Shown here: piece after piece, positions 50,394 to 58,318 of the stretch
Position numbering within the stretch: the stretch's first letter is position 1
Layout of the letters: every line of letters starts with the position of its first letter
Origin: Mycobacterium sp. IDR2000157661
GTDB lineage: Bacteria; Actinomycetota; Actinomycetes; Mycobacteriales; Mycobacteriaceae
Assembly (NCBI RefSeq): GCF_022317005.1
Contig: NZ_CP081006.1
Coordinates: 1,302,001 to 1,366,000, forward strand
DNA length: 64,000 nucleotides
Direction: 5' to 3'
Notes under the pieces: model-generated
Told to the model about the DNA's origin: nothing
Seen by the model: the letters and a program-made list of their open reading frames with translations, nothing else
The model's database searches: none
Translations under genes and position numbers: made by a program

Positions 50394-51178
50394 GCATGGC
50401 CGAGGATCCGATGAAGGCCGTCCTGCACTACGCCCAAGCCCTCAAGGCGCCACGCATCCGCGACGCCGCGGCCCGCCTGGCCGAGCAAGCCCGCGACGCC
50501 GGCTGGACTCACGAAGAGTATCTGGCGGCCGTTTTATCGCGGGAGGTTGCGGCTCGTGAGGCCTCCGGTGCGGCGACCCGTATCCGCTCCGCCGGGTTCC
50601 CGACCCGGAAGTCTTTGGAGGACTTCAACTTCGATCACCAACCCGCACTCAACCGGGACATGATCGCCCACCTCGGCACCGGCGCGTTCCTGGCCAAGGC
50701 CTCCAACGTGGTCCTGCTCGGGCCACCCGGAACTGGCAAGACCCACCTCGCCATCGGATTGGCGGTCAAGGCCGCGCAGAGCGGGCATCGCATCGCGTTC
50801 GCCACCGCGGTGGACTGGGTCGCTCGCCTCAAGGCCGCCCACAACGCCGGGCGGCTCCCGGCTGAGCTGGCCAAGCTGCGTCGCATCGGGTTACTCGTTG
50901 TCGACGAGGTCGGCTACATCCCCTTCGAACAGGACGCGGCGAACCTGTTCTTCCAACTGGTCTCCAGCCGCTATGAACACGCCTCGCTGATCTTGACCTC
51001 GAACCTGCCCTTCGCCCGCTGGGGCGACGTGTTCGGTGATCAAGTGGTGGCCGCGGCGATGATCGACCGCATCGTGCACCATGCCGACGTCCTGACCCTG
51101 AAGGGATCCAGCTATCGGCTCAAGGACACCGGAATCGACACCTTGCCCTCCGCACGCGCAGACAACACGGCACAATAA
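50390..51178 (+). CDS. istB: IS21-family helper ATPase IstB
   Basis: The 262-aa AAA+ ATPase related to DnaC has Walker A LLGPPGTGKTHLA near residue 107, Walker B LLVVDEVGYIP near 166, sensor-1 ILTSNLPF near 200 and an arginine in MIDRIVHH. It selects target DNA and stimulates IstA. ATG 50390 lies in the ATGA overlap with istA. The right inverted repeat begins 11 bases after the stop. Confidence 0.92.
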   Translation: MSMAEDPMKAVLHYAQALKAPRIRDAAARLAEQARDAGWTHEEYLAAVLSREVAAREASGAATRIRSAGFPTRKSLEDFNFDHQPALNRDMIAHLGTGAFLAKASNVVLLGPPGTGKTHLAIGLAVKAAQSGHRIAFATAVDWVARLKAAHNAGRLPAELAKLRRIGLLVVDEVGYIPFEQDAANLFFQLVSSRYEHASLILTSNLPFARWGDVFGDQVVAAAMIDRIVHHADVLTLKGSSYRLKDTGIDTLPSARADNTAQ

Positions 51179-51188
51179 CCACAACCAC

Positions 51189-51241
51189 GTGGCCTACTTT
51201 TCGACCGTCGCTTCTGGCCTACATTTGGACCGTCGTCAACA
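51189..51241. repeat. IS21 element right terminal inverted repeat
   Basis: 53 bp ending GTCGTCAACA, the inverted partner of 49082-49134. Confidence 0.92.
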
Positions 51242-51247
51242 GCTCAC
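51242..51247. repeat. Target site duplication, right copy
   Basis: GCTCAC, identical to 49076-49081. Confidence 0.85.
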
Positions 51248-51369
51248 AACTCGTCAAGGATCCGACCGTTCCCGCACTTACTGGCCAGCTGGTACCGCAT
51301 AGCGGCTGCTTCGCTGATTGCTCGGCGCTGTGTCAACGTCAACCCCATCCACTGGGCGTACGCGCGCAT
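51242..51369 (-). pseudogene. Decayed integrase-type transposase, 5' part
   Basis: From the ATG at 51369 the minus strand reads MRAYAQWMGLTLTQRRAIS and continues to NGRILDEL, followed by TGA. This is the normal N-terminus of the same transposase whose remainder lies at 48685-49075. If the IS21 element and one copy of the duplication are removed, the frame reads ILDEL-stop-ANTGWHRSHARRAL. The TGA therefore stands in the place of one codon (usually Cys in relatives): a nonsense mutation. Confidence 0.75.
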
Positions 51370-51387
51370 TCTCGATGAGGCAACGAA
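51359..51387. repeat. Outer inverted repeat of the old IS remnant
   Basis: The reverse complement begins TTCGTTGCCTCA and ends ATGCGCGCGTA, matching 48715-48743 and 48750-48778. Without the IS21 insert the remnant would be only about 0.5 kb. Confidence 0.65.
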
Positions 51388-51482
51388 GCACCACTTCGAC
51401 TGAGCCACCGGATTCGGCGTGCCAAAACAACTTTGGCCTCATTGAACACATACGCCTCAACTTGGTCCCGACTTGTCGGTGC

Positions 51483-51498
51483 TCGAACATATGTTCTA
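51483..51498. promoter_or_regulatory. LexA (SOS) box before the HNH gene
   Basis: TCGAAC-ATAT-GTTCTA differs from the mycobacterial SOS box TCGAAC-N4-GTTCGA at one position only. It ends 3 bases before the ATG at 51502, so LexA would block any promoter at the start. Confidence 0.75.
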
Positions 51499-51501
51499 CC
51501 T

Positions 51502-52884
51502 ATGAGCGCATCGGCGGGATTCGGCAGCGACGTGGCCTCGGCCGTTGCGCGCCTGCGAGCCGCACGTGACGAGCTCATGGAGTCGCGCCTGGACATGTCG
51601 AGCATCGGTGAGCTGTTGGAGGTGCTCGATGCTCTCGAAAACGACCGACGTCGCGCGCCCACGCTCGAACACCGCATCCTCGAGGAACTTCGCGGCCGCG
51701 TCGCACCCCCCGACATCGGCGCCAAGAACTGGAGTGAGGTGCTCCAGCGGCGGCTGCGGATCAGCGCCGCCGATGCGCGCAGACGTCTGGACGATGCGGA
51801 GGATCTGAGCCCTCGGCGCACGATGACCGGGGAAGCGCTGGAGCCGACGATGCCCAACGTCGCGAAGCGGCAGGCCGCGGGGGAATTGGGTGCCGACCAT
51901 CTGCGCGTCATCCGGAAGTTCTTCCGTGAGCTGCCCCACGGGGTGGACTACCAGACTCGCCAGGGATGCGAGGAGACCCTGGCACAACTTGCCGCTGAAC
52001 ACACCCCCGACGTGTTGCGCGCGGCCGCCGACCGGCTGGCCGCACTGGTGAATCCCGACGGCGTGTTCGACGACCTCGACCGCGCACGCCGTCGTCACTT
52101 CACCATCGGCAAACAGGAAGCCGACGGGATGAGTCCTGTCCGCGGGCTGCTCGACCCAGAAGCACGCGCGACACTCGATGCGGTGTTGAGCAAGTTGGCC
52201 GCCCCAGGGATGTGCAACCCGGACGACGAAGCACCCTGTGTCGACGACGAACCGAGCCCAGACCATGTGAGCGCCGATCATCGCTCCCAGAGTCAGCGCA
52301 ATCACGACGCCCTCAAAGCGATGGGCCGTTCGGTGCTCTCCTCGGGAGAGTTGGGCAAGCACAGAGGATTACCGGTGACCATCATCGTCTCGACGACACT
52401 GCAGGACCTGGAGTCAGGTGCCGGGCTGGCGGTGACCGGCGGTGGCACGACGCTGCCGATGAGCGACGTCATCCGCCTGGCCAGCCAGGCCCACCACTAC
52501 CTGTCGATCTTCGACAAGCACACGCAGGAGCCGCTCTACCTCGGCCGAACCAAGCGCCTCGCCTCTGCCGGTCAGCGAATTGTGTTGCACTCCAGAGATC
52601 GCGGGTGCACCGCCCCGGACTGCACCGTGGCCGGATACGGCTGCCAGGTACACCACGCGGTGCTGGACTGGGCCGACGGCGGACTGACCAACATCACCGA
52701 CGAGGTGTTGGCATGTCCGCCGCACAACCGCCTCGTCACCGAGGGCGGATGGACCACGCGAAAACGCAGAGACGGACGCGTCGAATGGATCCCGCCGCCA
52801 TTGCTCGACACCGGCCAAGGCCGCGTCAACAACTACCACCACCCGCAGCGGTACCTGCAGCCGAAGGAAGAGGAGTCGGAATGA
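51502..52884 (+). CDS. 13E12-family DUF222/HNH endonuclease protein
   Basis: The 460-aa protein has an N-terminal DUF222 domain (about 60-330: ISAADARRRLDDAEDLSPRR, then LGADHLRVIRKFFRELP). The C-terminal HNH nuclease segment near residue 375 reads RDRGCTAPDCTVAGYGC, then VHHAVLDWADGG, then CPPHNRLVTEGGW, with the His-His, Asn and His residues present. The 13E12 repeat family is abundant in mycobacteria; its role is not settled and some members are LexA targets. The start is set by the SOS box. It overlaps the next gene by four bases. Confidence 0.88.
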   Translation: MSASAGFGSDVASAVARLRAARDELMESRLDMSSIGELLEVLDALENDRRRAPTLEHRILEELRGRVAPPDIGAKNWSEVLQRRLRISAADARRRLDDAEDLSPRRTMTGEALEPTMPNVAKRQAAGELGADHLRVIRKFFRELPHGVDYQTRQGCEETLAQLAAEHTPDVLRAAADRLAALVNPDGVFDDLDRARRRHFTIGKQEADGMSPVRGLLDPEARATLDAVLSKLAAPGMCNPDDEAPCVDDEPSPDHVSADHRSQSQRNHDALKAMGRSVLSSGELGKHRGLPVTIIVSTTLQDLESGAGLAVTGGGTTLPMSDVIRLASQAHHYLSIFDKHTQEPLYLGRTKRLASAGQRIVLHSRDRGCTAPDCTVAGYGCQVHHAVLDWADGGLTNITDEVLACPPHNRLVTEGGWTTRKRRDGRVEWIPPPLLDTGQGRVNNYHHPQRYLQPKEEESE

Positions 52885-53273
52885 AGATCCTGGTTGCCAC
52901 GCGCCTGACGCAGGGCACGGCGCCGACGGACTATCACTACTGCGTCGAGGGCGAACTCGTGTGGATGCAGGAGCCTTGCGACCGAGACCTCAGGGATCCC
53001 GCAATGCCGTGTGGATGTGGCCGCGGGTTTGCAGGCGCGGCGTCACATCGAGCGACCACGACCGCAATGGTCGTCGACACGGAGTTGACACGCGATGATG
53101 TCGTACTCGCATTCAAGACCAGCCTCGTCGATGGCGGATGGCCGAGCGAATGGGCAGAGGCCGTCGCAGACGAGAACCTCGAGATCGCTGCGCAGCTTCC
53201 AGTTGGAACCATAATTGTTCGGAACCTGGAGAAGTACTTCCTACGAGGTGCGCTTTTCGGCGGTGATGGCTAA
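52881..53273 (+). CDS. Conserved actinobacterial hypothetical protein (possibly DUF7715)
   Basis: The 130-aa protein begins MKILVATRLTQG, then YHYCVEGELVWMQEPCDRD, and has four or more Cys in CDRDLRDPAMPCGCGRGF that could bind a metal. It resembles a small actinobacterial family often of unknown function; the DUF label is from memory and unsure. Its ATG overlaps the HNH stop (ATGA), so it is probably induced together with that gene by DNA damage. The end overlaps the convergent ligase by four bases. Confidence 0.7.
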   Translation: MKILVATRLTQGTAPTDYHYCVEGELVWMQEPCDRDLRDPAMPCGCGRGFAGAASHRATTTAMVVDTELTRDDVVLAFKTSLVDGGWPSEWAEAVADENLEIAAQLPVGTIIVRNLEKYFLRGALFGGDG

Positions 53274-54805
53274 CGGAACCGCCCACGCAACTCGTTCTTC
53301 AACACCTTGCCGGTGAGGTTTCGCGGAAGCTCCCGCACGAGTTCGAGCCGCTCCGGCGACTTGTGGCGGCTCAAGCCCTGGGCTGCACAATGTTCCGACA
53401 GCACCGCTAGCGTCACCTCGGCGTCGGGTTGTGCGACGATCACCGCGCACACCCGCTCACCGGTGCGTTCATCGGGAACGCCGATGACCGCGACGTCGGC
53501 GACCGCCGGATGCGTTGCCAGCACCCCCTCGACTTCGAGCGCCGAGATGTTCTCCGCATTGCGGATGACCGCGTCCTTGATGCGGCCGGTGACGACGACG
53601 TTGCCGTCGGCGTCGATGCGCCCCCGGTCGCCGCTTCGGAACCACCCGTCGGCGTCGAAAGCGTCGGCGTCGAGCGCCTCGTCGACATACCCCAGGAAGC
53701 ACTGCGGGCCCTTGAGCCGCAGTTCGCCCTCCTCGCCGGGGGCGACCTCACGCTCGTTGTCGTCAACGACACGGACCGAGACACCCGGCACCGGTCGTCC
53801 GACGGTGTGGTCGAGCACCTCGGGCGCGCCGTCCGGCGGCGGCGATGTCACCACCGGGAACTCGGTCAATCCCCACGAATTGGCCACTCCGGTGACACCG
53901 AGCGTCTCGCGCACCTGTCGCCCAAGCTCCGCGGTGATCGGCGCTCCGCCGCCGACACAACCACGCAGGTCGGGGAAGAGCGGGTCCGGACCGTGGTCGC
54001 GCTGGGCGGCCATGAACGCGACGAAGAACGGGGTTGCTGAGCCGAGCATCGTCGGTCGATGTGCCGCAATAGCTTTCGGTGTGAGCACCGGGTCGAATGC
54101 GTCGAACAACACGAGTCGCATGCCGGTGAGCAGGCTCGCCGCCAGCATCGAGGCACCACCGATATGCGACACCGGGAAAGCGATCGGATTGACGTCGGTA
54201 TTCGACGCACCGACCATTCCCACCACGCCTGCCGACCCGGCGATCACCGAGCGATCGCAGTGCCGCACGCCCTTCGGCGCGGCAGTTGTCCCCGACGAGT
54301 AGTACACCCAGCGTGGCAGGGTGGCCGACGTCGGCGGGTCGGGCAGCGACGCGGGATCGCCTGCAGGCAACCGCAGCCCGTCGGTAACGGGCGCCGCATG
54401 ATCGACCACCACGACGGTCATCGGCTGATCTCGCGCGAGCTCGTCGGCTAGATCAACGTGGTCGAAGCCGCGCCACACGCCCGGAACTACCAGAAATTCG
54501 GTACCGAGTTGCGTTGTCACGAAACGGACTTCGCTCTCGCGCCAGATCGGCAGGATGGGGTTCTGCACGGCGCCCAGGCGGGTCAGCGCCACCATGACGA
54601 CCATCGTCTCCAGCGTGGTCGGCAGCTGCCAGGACACCACGGAACCGTCGCCGACCCCGCGGGCCGCGAGTGCCGCTGCCGTGCCCTGCGCCGCATCGCG
54701 CAACTCGGCGTTCGTCAGGCTGCGGCCGAAGTCGTCGACGAGCACCACGCGGTCCGGATGTGACCGGGCGGCGTCCTCGACCAAACTCCAGTAGGTACCG
54801 GACAT
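53270..54805 (-). CDS. Acyl-CoA synthetase (cyclohexanecarboxylate-CoA-ligase-like)
   Basis: The 511-aa ANL ligase has P-loop VYYSSGTTAAPKGVRH near residue 165, NSWGLTEFPVV near 305 and FRSGDRGRIDADGNVVVTGRIKDAVIRNAENIS with intervening residues near 395. The catalytic Lys lies in NLTGKVLKNEL at the end. The composition of the front half resembles ligases of cyclic acids, but that is a guess. ATG 54805 is chosen because MSGTYWSL is the conserved start. The gap of 55 bases to the upstream fadE is the longest in this minus-strand operon. Confidence 0.83.
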   Translation of the reverse strand: MSGTYWSLVEDAARSHPDRVVLVDDFGRSLTNAELRDAAQGTAAALAARGVGDGSVVSWQLPTTLETMVVMVALTRLGAVQNPILPIWRESEVRFVTTQLGTEFLVVPGVWRGFDHVDLADELARDQPMTVVVVDHAAPVTDGLRLPAGDPASLPDPPTSATLPRWVYYSSGTTAAPKGVRHCDRSVIAGSAGVVGMVGASNTDVNPIAFPVSHIGGASMLAASLLTGMRLVLFDAFDPVLTPKAIAAHRPTMLGSATPFFVAFMAAQRDHGPDPLFPDLRGCVGGGAPITAELGRQVRETLGVTGVANSWGLTEFPVVTSPPPDGAPEVLDHTVGRPVPGVSVRVVDDNEREVAPGEEGELRLKGPQCFLGYVDEALDADAFDADGWFRSGDRGRIDADGNVVVTGRIKDAVIRNAENISALEVEGVLATHPAVADVAVIGVPDERTGERVCAVIVAQPDAEVTLAVLSEHCAAQGLSRHKSPERLELVRELPRNLTGKVLKNELRGRFR

Positions 54806-54860
54806 CAATATCTTCTGTTCTTCGCGCAAGCGTCCCCTGCCCTTCGGGCGTGGGCCCACA

Positions 54861-56051
54861 TCAGCGACTCGGCAGGAGCAGCCGCCGTTTGGCCAGGATA
54901 TTGCGCATCATCTCGTTGCTTCCGCCCGACACCGTGTAGGCACGCGACCACAACCAGGACTCACGCAGCCGCTGTTCGGCCTGCTGGACAATCGGATCGG
55001 CATTCTCGGTGCACACCGTAGCCGCGAGTTCGGCGCCGTAGGCCGAAACCCGGTGATAGGTCTCGGCGAAGCTCAGCTTGGCGATCGAGCCGTCGCCCAC
55101 CTGCTCCGCGCCGATCATGAGACGTTCGACATGGTCATCGATGAATGCCTTCGCCACCTCGACCTCGACAGCCAGCTCGGCCACTCGCTGGCGAACGTCG
55201 GCGTGCTCAAGTGCGGGACTCTCCTCGAGGGTGGCGTGCCGGACCACGGTGACCAGATCGTCGATCAGCAGTTCGAGCAGGATCACATTGCCGCCGATAC
55301 CGAACCGTTCGAAGTCCAGGCCGGCCATGATGATCGACCAGCCCTGGCCAGGCTCACCGATCAAACCGTCCGCGGCGAGAGTCACCCCGTCCAAGAAGAC
55401 CTCGTTGACCTCGATCGCCTCGTTGATCGTCCGGATCGGCCGCACCTGAACACCCGGCGCCGACAGCGGCACGATGAAAGCCGACAGGCCGTGGTGGCGC
55501 GACGACGCCGGGTCGGTGCGGATCAACGCCAGCCCCATATCGGCCCAGTGCCCGTCGGTGATCCAGGTCTTCTGGCCGTTGATCACCCAGGTTCCGTCGG
55601 ACTGCACCACGCCTTTGGTCCGGACAGCGGCAATGTCGCTCCCGGCATCGGGCTCGCTGAGCAACTGACACCACACGTGCTCGCTGCGCCGGATCGGCGG
55701 CAGCAGGGCCGCCTTCTGTTCGTCGGATCCGAAGTGCAACAGCACGTGCGCGGCAAGATTGACCTGATCCACGGGTCGCGGCGCTCGGGCACGCAGGATC
55801 TCCTCACTGAGGATCCGGTCGTGCAGCGGGTGATGATCCGCGCGCCCACCGTGCTCGACGGGCCAGTCCGCACCGACGAACCCCGCCTCGAACAGCGAGG
55901 CGAACCAGGCGCGCAACTGGCCTTCCTGCTCGGCATTCTCCGGCGCACGGCGCCCCTCTCTGGCGTCGAACGGCGGGGCGTGCTCGGATATGTGCGCCCT
56001 GACACGACGCCTGAACTCGGTCAGGTCTGTTTCGCTGGGACGGGTCACCAT
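54861..56051 (-). CDS. Acyl-CoA dehydrogenase, FadE29-like subunit type
   Basis: The 396-aa ACAD has WCQLLSEPDAGSDIAAVRTKGV near residue 125, GQKTWITDGHWADMGLALIRT near 158 and the C-terminal TVSGGSNEMMRNILAKRRLLLP. The immediately upstream gene encodes the complementary short subunit, and the ATG at 56051 lies 7 bases inside it. The two probably form a heteromeric dehydrogenase as known for cholesterol side-chain FadE pairs. Confidence 0.86.
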   Translation of the reverse strand: MVTRPSETDLTEFRRRVRAHISEHAPPFDAREGRRAPENAEQEGQLRAWFASLFEAGFVGADWPVEHGGRADHHPLHDRILSEEILRARAPRPVDQVNLAAHVLLHFGSDEQKAALLPPIRRSEHVWCQLLSEPDAGSDIAAVRTKGVVQSDGTWVINGQKTWITDGHWADMGLALIRTDPASSRHHGLSAFIVPLSAPGVQVRPIRTINEAIEVNEVFLDGVTLAADGLIGEPGQGWSIIMAGLDFERFGIGGNVILLELLIDDLVTVVRHATLEESPALEHADVRQRVAELAVEVEVAKAFIDDHVERLMIGAEQVGDGSIAKLSFAETYHRVSAYGAELAATVCTENADPIVQQAEQRLRESWLWSRAYTVSGGSNEMMRNILAKRRLLLPSR

Positions 56052-57010
56052 CCGGACCTCTCCGCGACCAGGCCACGGCTGGAGCGAACGGTTCCGAGCA
56101 GGAAGCCGTTGGTGAATACCCGGCGAAGCTCGTGGTGCAACGGGTACTCCCAGGTGAATCCGATGCCCCCCGACAGTTGCATGCACTCGTCCACGGCGGC
56201 CGTCGCATTGGCTGTCAGATAGGCATGGGCGTGTGCGGACAGTGTGATGGCGTCGTCTGGCGTATCGGGGTCTGCGAGCGCTCGGGCGGCCTTCATGACG
56301 ATCGCGCGCGCCTTCGCCTCGAAGACCAACAAATCGACCAGCCGGTGCTGCACCGCTTGGAAACTCGCGATCGGCACCCCGAACGCGATGCGCTCCTTGA
56401 GATAGCCGACCAACCGTTCGAAGGTGGCCGACACGGCACCCAGCGAGTCAGCGCTGAGCAGCACCCTGGCCATCGCGAGCAGTTGATCGGCGCGTTCGGG
56501 CCCGCCGATCAGCGCAGCCTCGGCTTCGGCGACCTCGACGCGCCACGCTGCCCGGTCGATGTCCAACAGCTCCTCATCACGGCTCCTGGGCAGCGAATCC
56601 GACACCTCGATCAAGTGAATCCCCCTACGCCCCAGCGTAATCAGGATGTCGATCGCGTCACCACGCGTCACGCGCACGGTGTCGCCGGCCAGCGCGCAAC
56701 CCGCCGTCGCGGTCCCGTCGAGCACCGCGGGCAGCCAACGATCGCGCAGTTCGCTCGGTGCCGAACTCAACGCCGCGGCCGACAGCACACCACCGAACCA
56801 GGTCGACGTATTGTGCGCGCGGCCGAGTTCCTCCGCGATGACCGTCGTCTCCACCGGACGCCATCCGGCGCCACCGAGGTTCTCCTCGACGAGCAATCCC
56901 GTCCAGTCCATCGCCGCGAGTTCCTTGATGGAGTCCTGCGCGACGTGCGCGGTCAGGAAATCGCGTGCGGCCGCCCGCAATAGACCGAGATCGACGTCCT
57001 CGTCGGTCAT
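56045..57010 (-). CDS. Acyl-CoA dehydrogenase, FadE28-like short subunit type
   Basis: The 321-aa short ACAD has an N-terminal helical domain (about 1-110), a reduced beta domain, and C-terminal helices with YLKERIAFGVPIASFQAVQHRLVD near residue 215 and QLSGGIGFTWEYPLHHELRR near 290. Forms the partner of the overlapping FadE gene. ATG 57010 lies 7 bases after the amidohydrolase stop. Confidence 0.85.
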   Translation of the reverse strand: MTDEDVDLGLLRAAARDFLTAHVAQDSIKELAAMDWTGLLVEENLGGAGWRPVETTVIAEELGRAHNTSTWFGGVLSAAALSSAPSELRDRWLPAVLDGTATAGCALAGDTVRVTRGDAIDILITLGRRGIHLIEVSDSLPRSRDEELLDIDRAAWRVEVAEAEAALIGGPERADQLLAMARVLLSADSLGAVSATFERLVGYLKERIAFGVPIASFQAVQHRLVDLLVFEAKARAIVMKAARALADPDTPDDAITLSAHAHAYLTANATAAVDECMQLSGGIGFTWEYPLHHELRRVFTNGFLLGTVRSSRGLVAERSGW

Positions 57011-57017
57011 GCCGCGG

Positions 57018-58214
57018 CTAGCTCCGGTGCAGTAGCTGGTCGGCGTTGTCGCGCATGATCCGCTTCTTGGCCGCATCTTCGAGCGGGTCGAGGAGCTTGA
57101 CGAAGTCGGCCGGCTCGGCCAGACCTTCGGCGTGGGGGTAGTCCGAACCCATCAGCAGGCACTCGTCGTACCCGAGACGTTCGACGATAGTCGGGATGTC
57201 GTCTTCCGGGTAGGGGACCACGCCGACGTGCCTGCGGAAGATCTCGGACGGACGCTCGGTCAGTTTGCCCCCGATCCAGGGTCCGTTGCGGCCCATTCCG
57301 CGGCTCTTGTCCATGTGAATGACGAACTGCGGAACCCACTCTGCGCCATGTTCGGCCACCAGTACGTTCAATCCCGGGAAACGGCCGAAGAGGTTGTCGA
57401 AGATCAGCGCGGAGAGCGTGTCCTCGATCGGGCGCTGGCCGTAGATGTTCATCCACTGCCATGCCGACATGTGCCAGGCGGCCGGATCGGGGTTGTGGCC
57501 CCAGGCCGGCGAGATGGCGTCGAAGTACCAGAACGGCTGGATGTGGAAGACGAGCGTGCAGCCGGCCTCCTGCAGTCGCGCGTAGATCGGGTCGAAGTAG
57601 GGGTCGCCCGGCGACCGACCGTGGGCGGGGCCCGTCGGCAACAGCACCAGGCGGGCGCCCTGTTCGATGATGGCCTCAGTTTCGGCGATCGACGATTCCA
57701 GGTCGCGCAGCGACAACAGCGCGGTGGCGTAGATCTTGTCCTGGTAGTTGAAGCCCCAAGTGTCGTCGAACCAGCGGTTGAACGAGCGCAGATTGGCGTA
57801 CAGGGCTTCGGTGTCGTCGACGTAGTGCTCGGCGGCCAGCGCCATCCCGGCCGGGAAGATGACCGCCCGGTCGACGTTCTGCCGCGCCATCACCGCCAAC
57901 CGCGGTTCCCGCTCCAGCCACTCGGGCTGCATCGGCTGCGGTTCGTAGGACTCGTCGGGATTGCCCGAGCCCATCTGCTTGAGCATCTCTTTGAGCGAGC
58001 CCGGCCGGTAAGCGAGATCGAAGCCAAGACCCGCCTCGCTGTTAAACGTGGCGATACGGTGGCCGGCGAGGATGACCTCCTTACCGTCGGCCGCGCGCAC
58101 CGGTGCGATGGCGCGATCGTGAAACTGCTTGGGCAGATACCGGGTAAACGCGTCGCGCGTCTCATAGCAGTGGGTGTCGCAGTCGAAGATCCCGTAGTCG
58201 AGGTTCGTCGTCAC
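57018..58214 (-). CDS. PF04909 amidohydrolase, YET subtype (4 of 5)
   Basis: The 398-aa protein has the metal motif D-T-H in FDCDTHCYETRDAFTRYLP, His in TLVFHIQPFWY near residue 222 and the catalytic Asp in LMGSDYPHAEGLAEP near 360. It is the first gene of a minus-strand operon with a FadE pair and a ligase. Start is GTG 58214 with AAGGAG upstream. Two regulon sites lie in the gap to the divergent FadE gene at 58319. Confidence 0.84.
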   Translation of the reverse strand: MTTNLDYGIFDCDTHCYETRDAFTRYLPKQFHDRAIAPVRAADGKEVILAGHRIATFNSEAGLGFDLAYRPGSLKEMLKQMGSGNPDESYEPQPMQPEWLEREPRLAVMARQNVDRAVIFPAGMALAAEHYVDDTEALYANLRSFNRWFDDTWGFNYQDKIYATALLSLRDLESSIAETEAIIEQGARLVLLPTGPAHGRSPGDPYFDPIYARLQEAGCTLVFHIQPFWYFDAISPAWGHNPDPAAWHMSAWQWMNIYGQRPIEDTLSALIFDNLFGRFPGLNVLVAEHGAEWVPQFVIHMDKSRGMGRNGPWIGGKLTERPSEIFRRHVGVVPYPEDDIPTIVERLGYDECLLMGSDYPHAEGLAEPADFVKLLDPLEDAAKKRIMRDNADQLLHRS

Positions 58215-58231
58215 AGCGCGGCTCCTTCATG

Positions 58232-58249
58232 CGAGAATCTGTATTCTCC
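58232..58249. promoter_or_regulatory. Regulon site 7, upstream of amidohydrolase 4
   Basis: CGAGAAT-CTGT-ATTCTCC has perfect 6-bp arms GAGAAT/ATTCTC. It lies 17 bases before the GTG at 58214. Confidence 0.7.
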
Positions 58250-58276
58250 TATTCCAGAAAACATACTATCCTCGCC

Positions 58277-58294
58277 CGAGAATGCCTATCCCCG
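58277..58294. promoter_or_regulatory. Regulon site 8, upstream of the FadE gene at 58319
   Basis: CGAGAAT-GCCT-ATCCCCG has a strong left half and a weak right half. It lies 24 bases before the start codon and 45 bases from site 7. Confidence 0.45.
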
Positions 58295-58318
58295 GGCCGG
58301 GCGAGCGCAGAGGACGAC

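Larger units (their letters stand above)
49082..51241 (+). mobile_element. Complete IS21-family insertion sequence (2160 bp)
   Basis: The element has 53-bp terminal inverted repeats beginning TGTTGACGACGGT, six mismatches between the ends. It encodes IstA-like and IstB-like proteins and is flanked by the 6-bp duplication GCTCAC. Each end contains two tandem copies of a GACGGT..AAA..TAGGCCA motif, the multiple transposase-binding sites typical of IS21 elements. Both genes are intact, so it may be active. It is inserted into an older decayed transposase gene. Confidence 0.93.
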
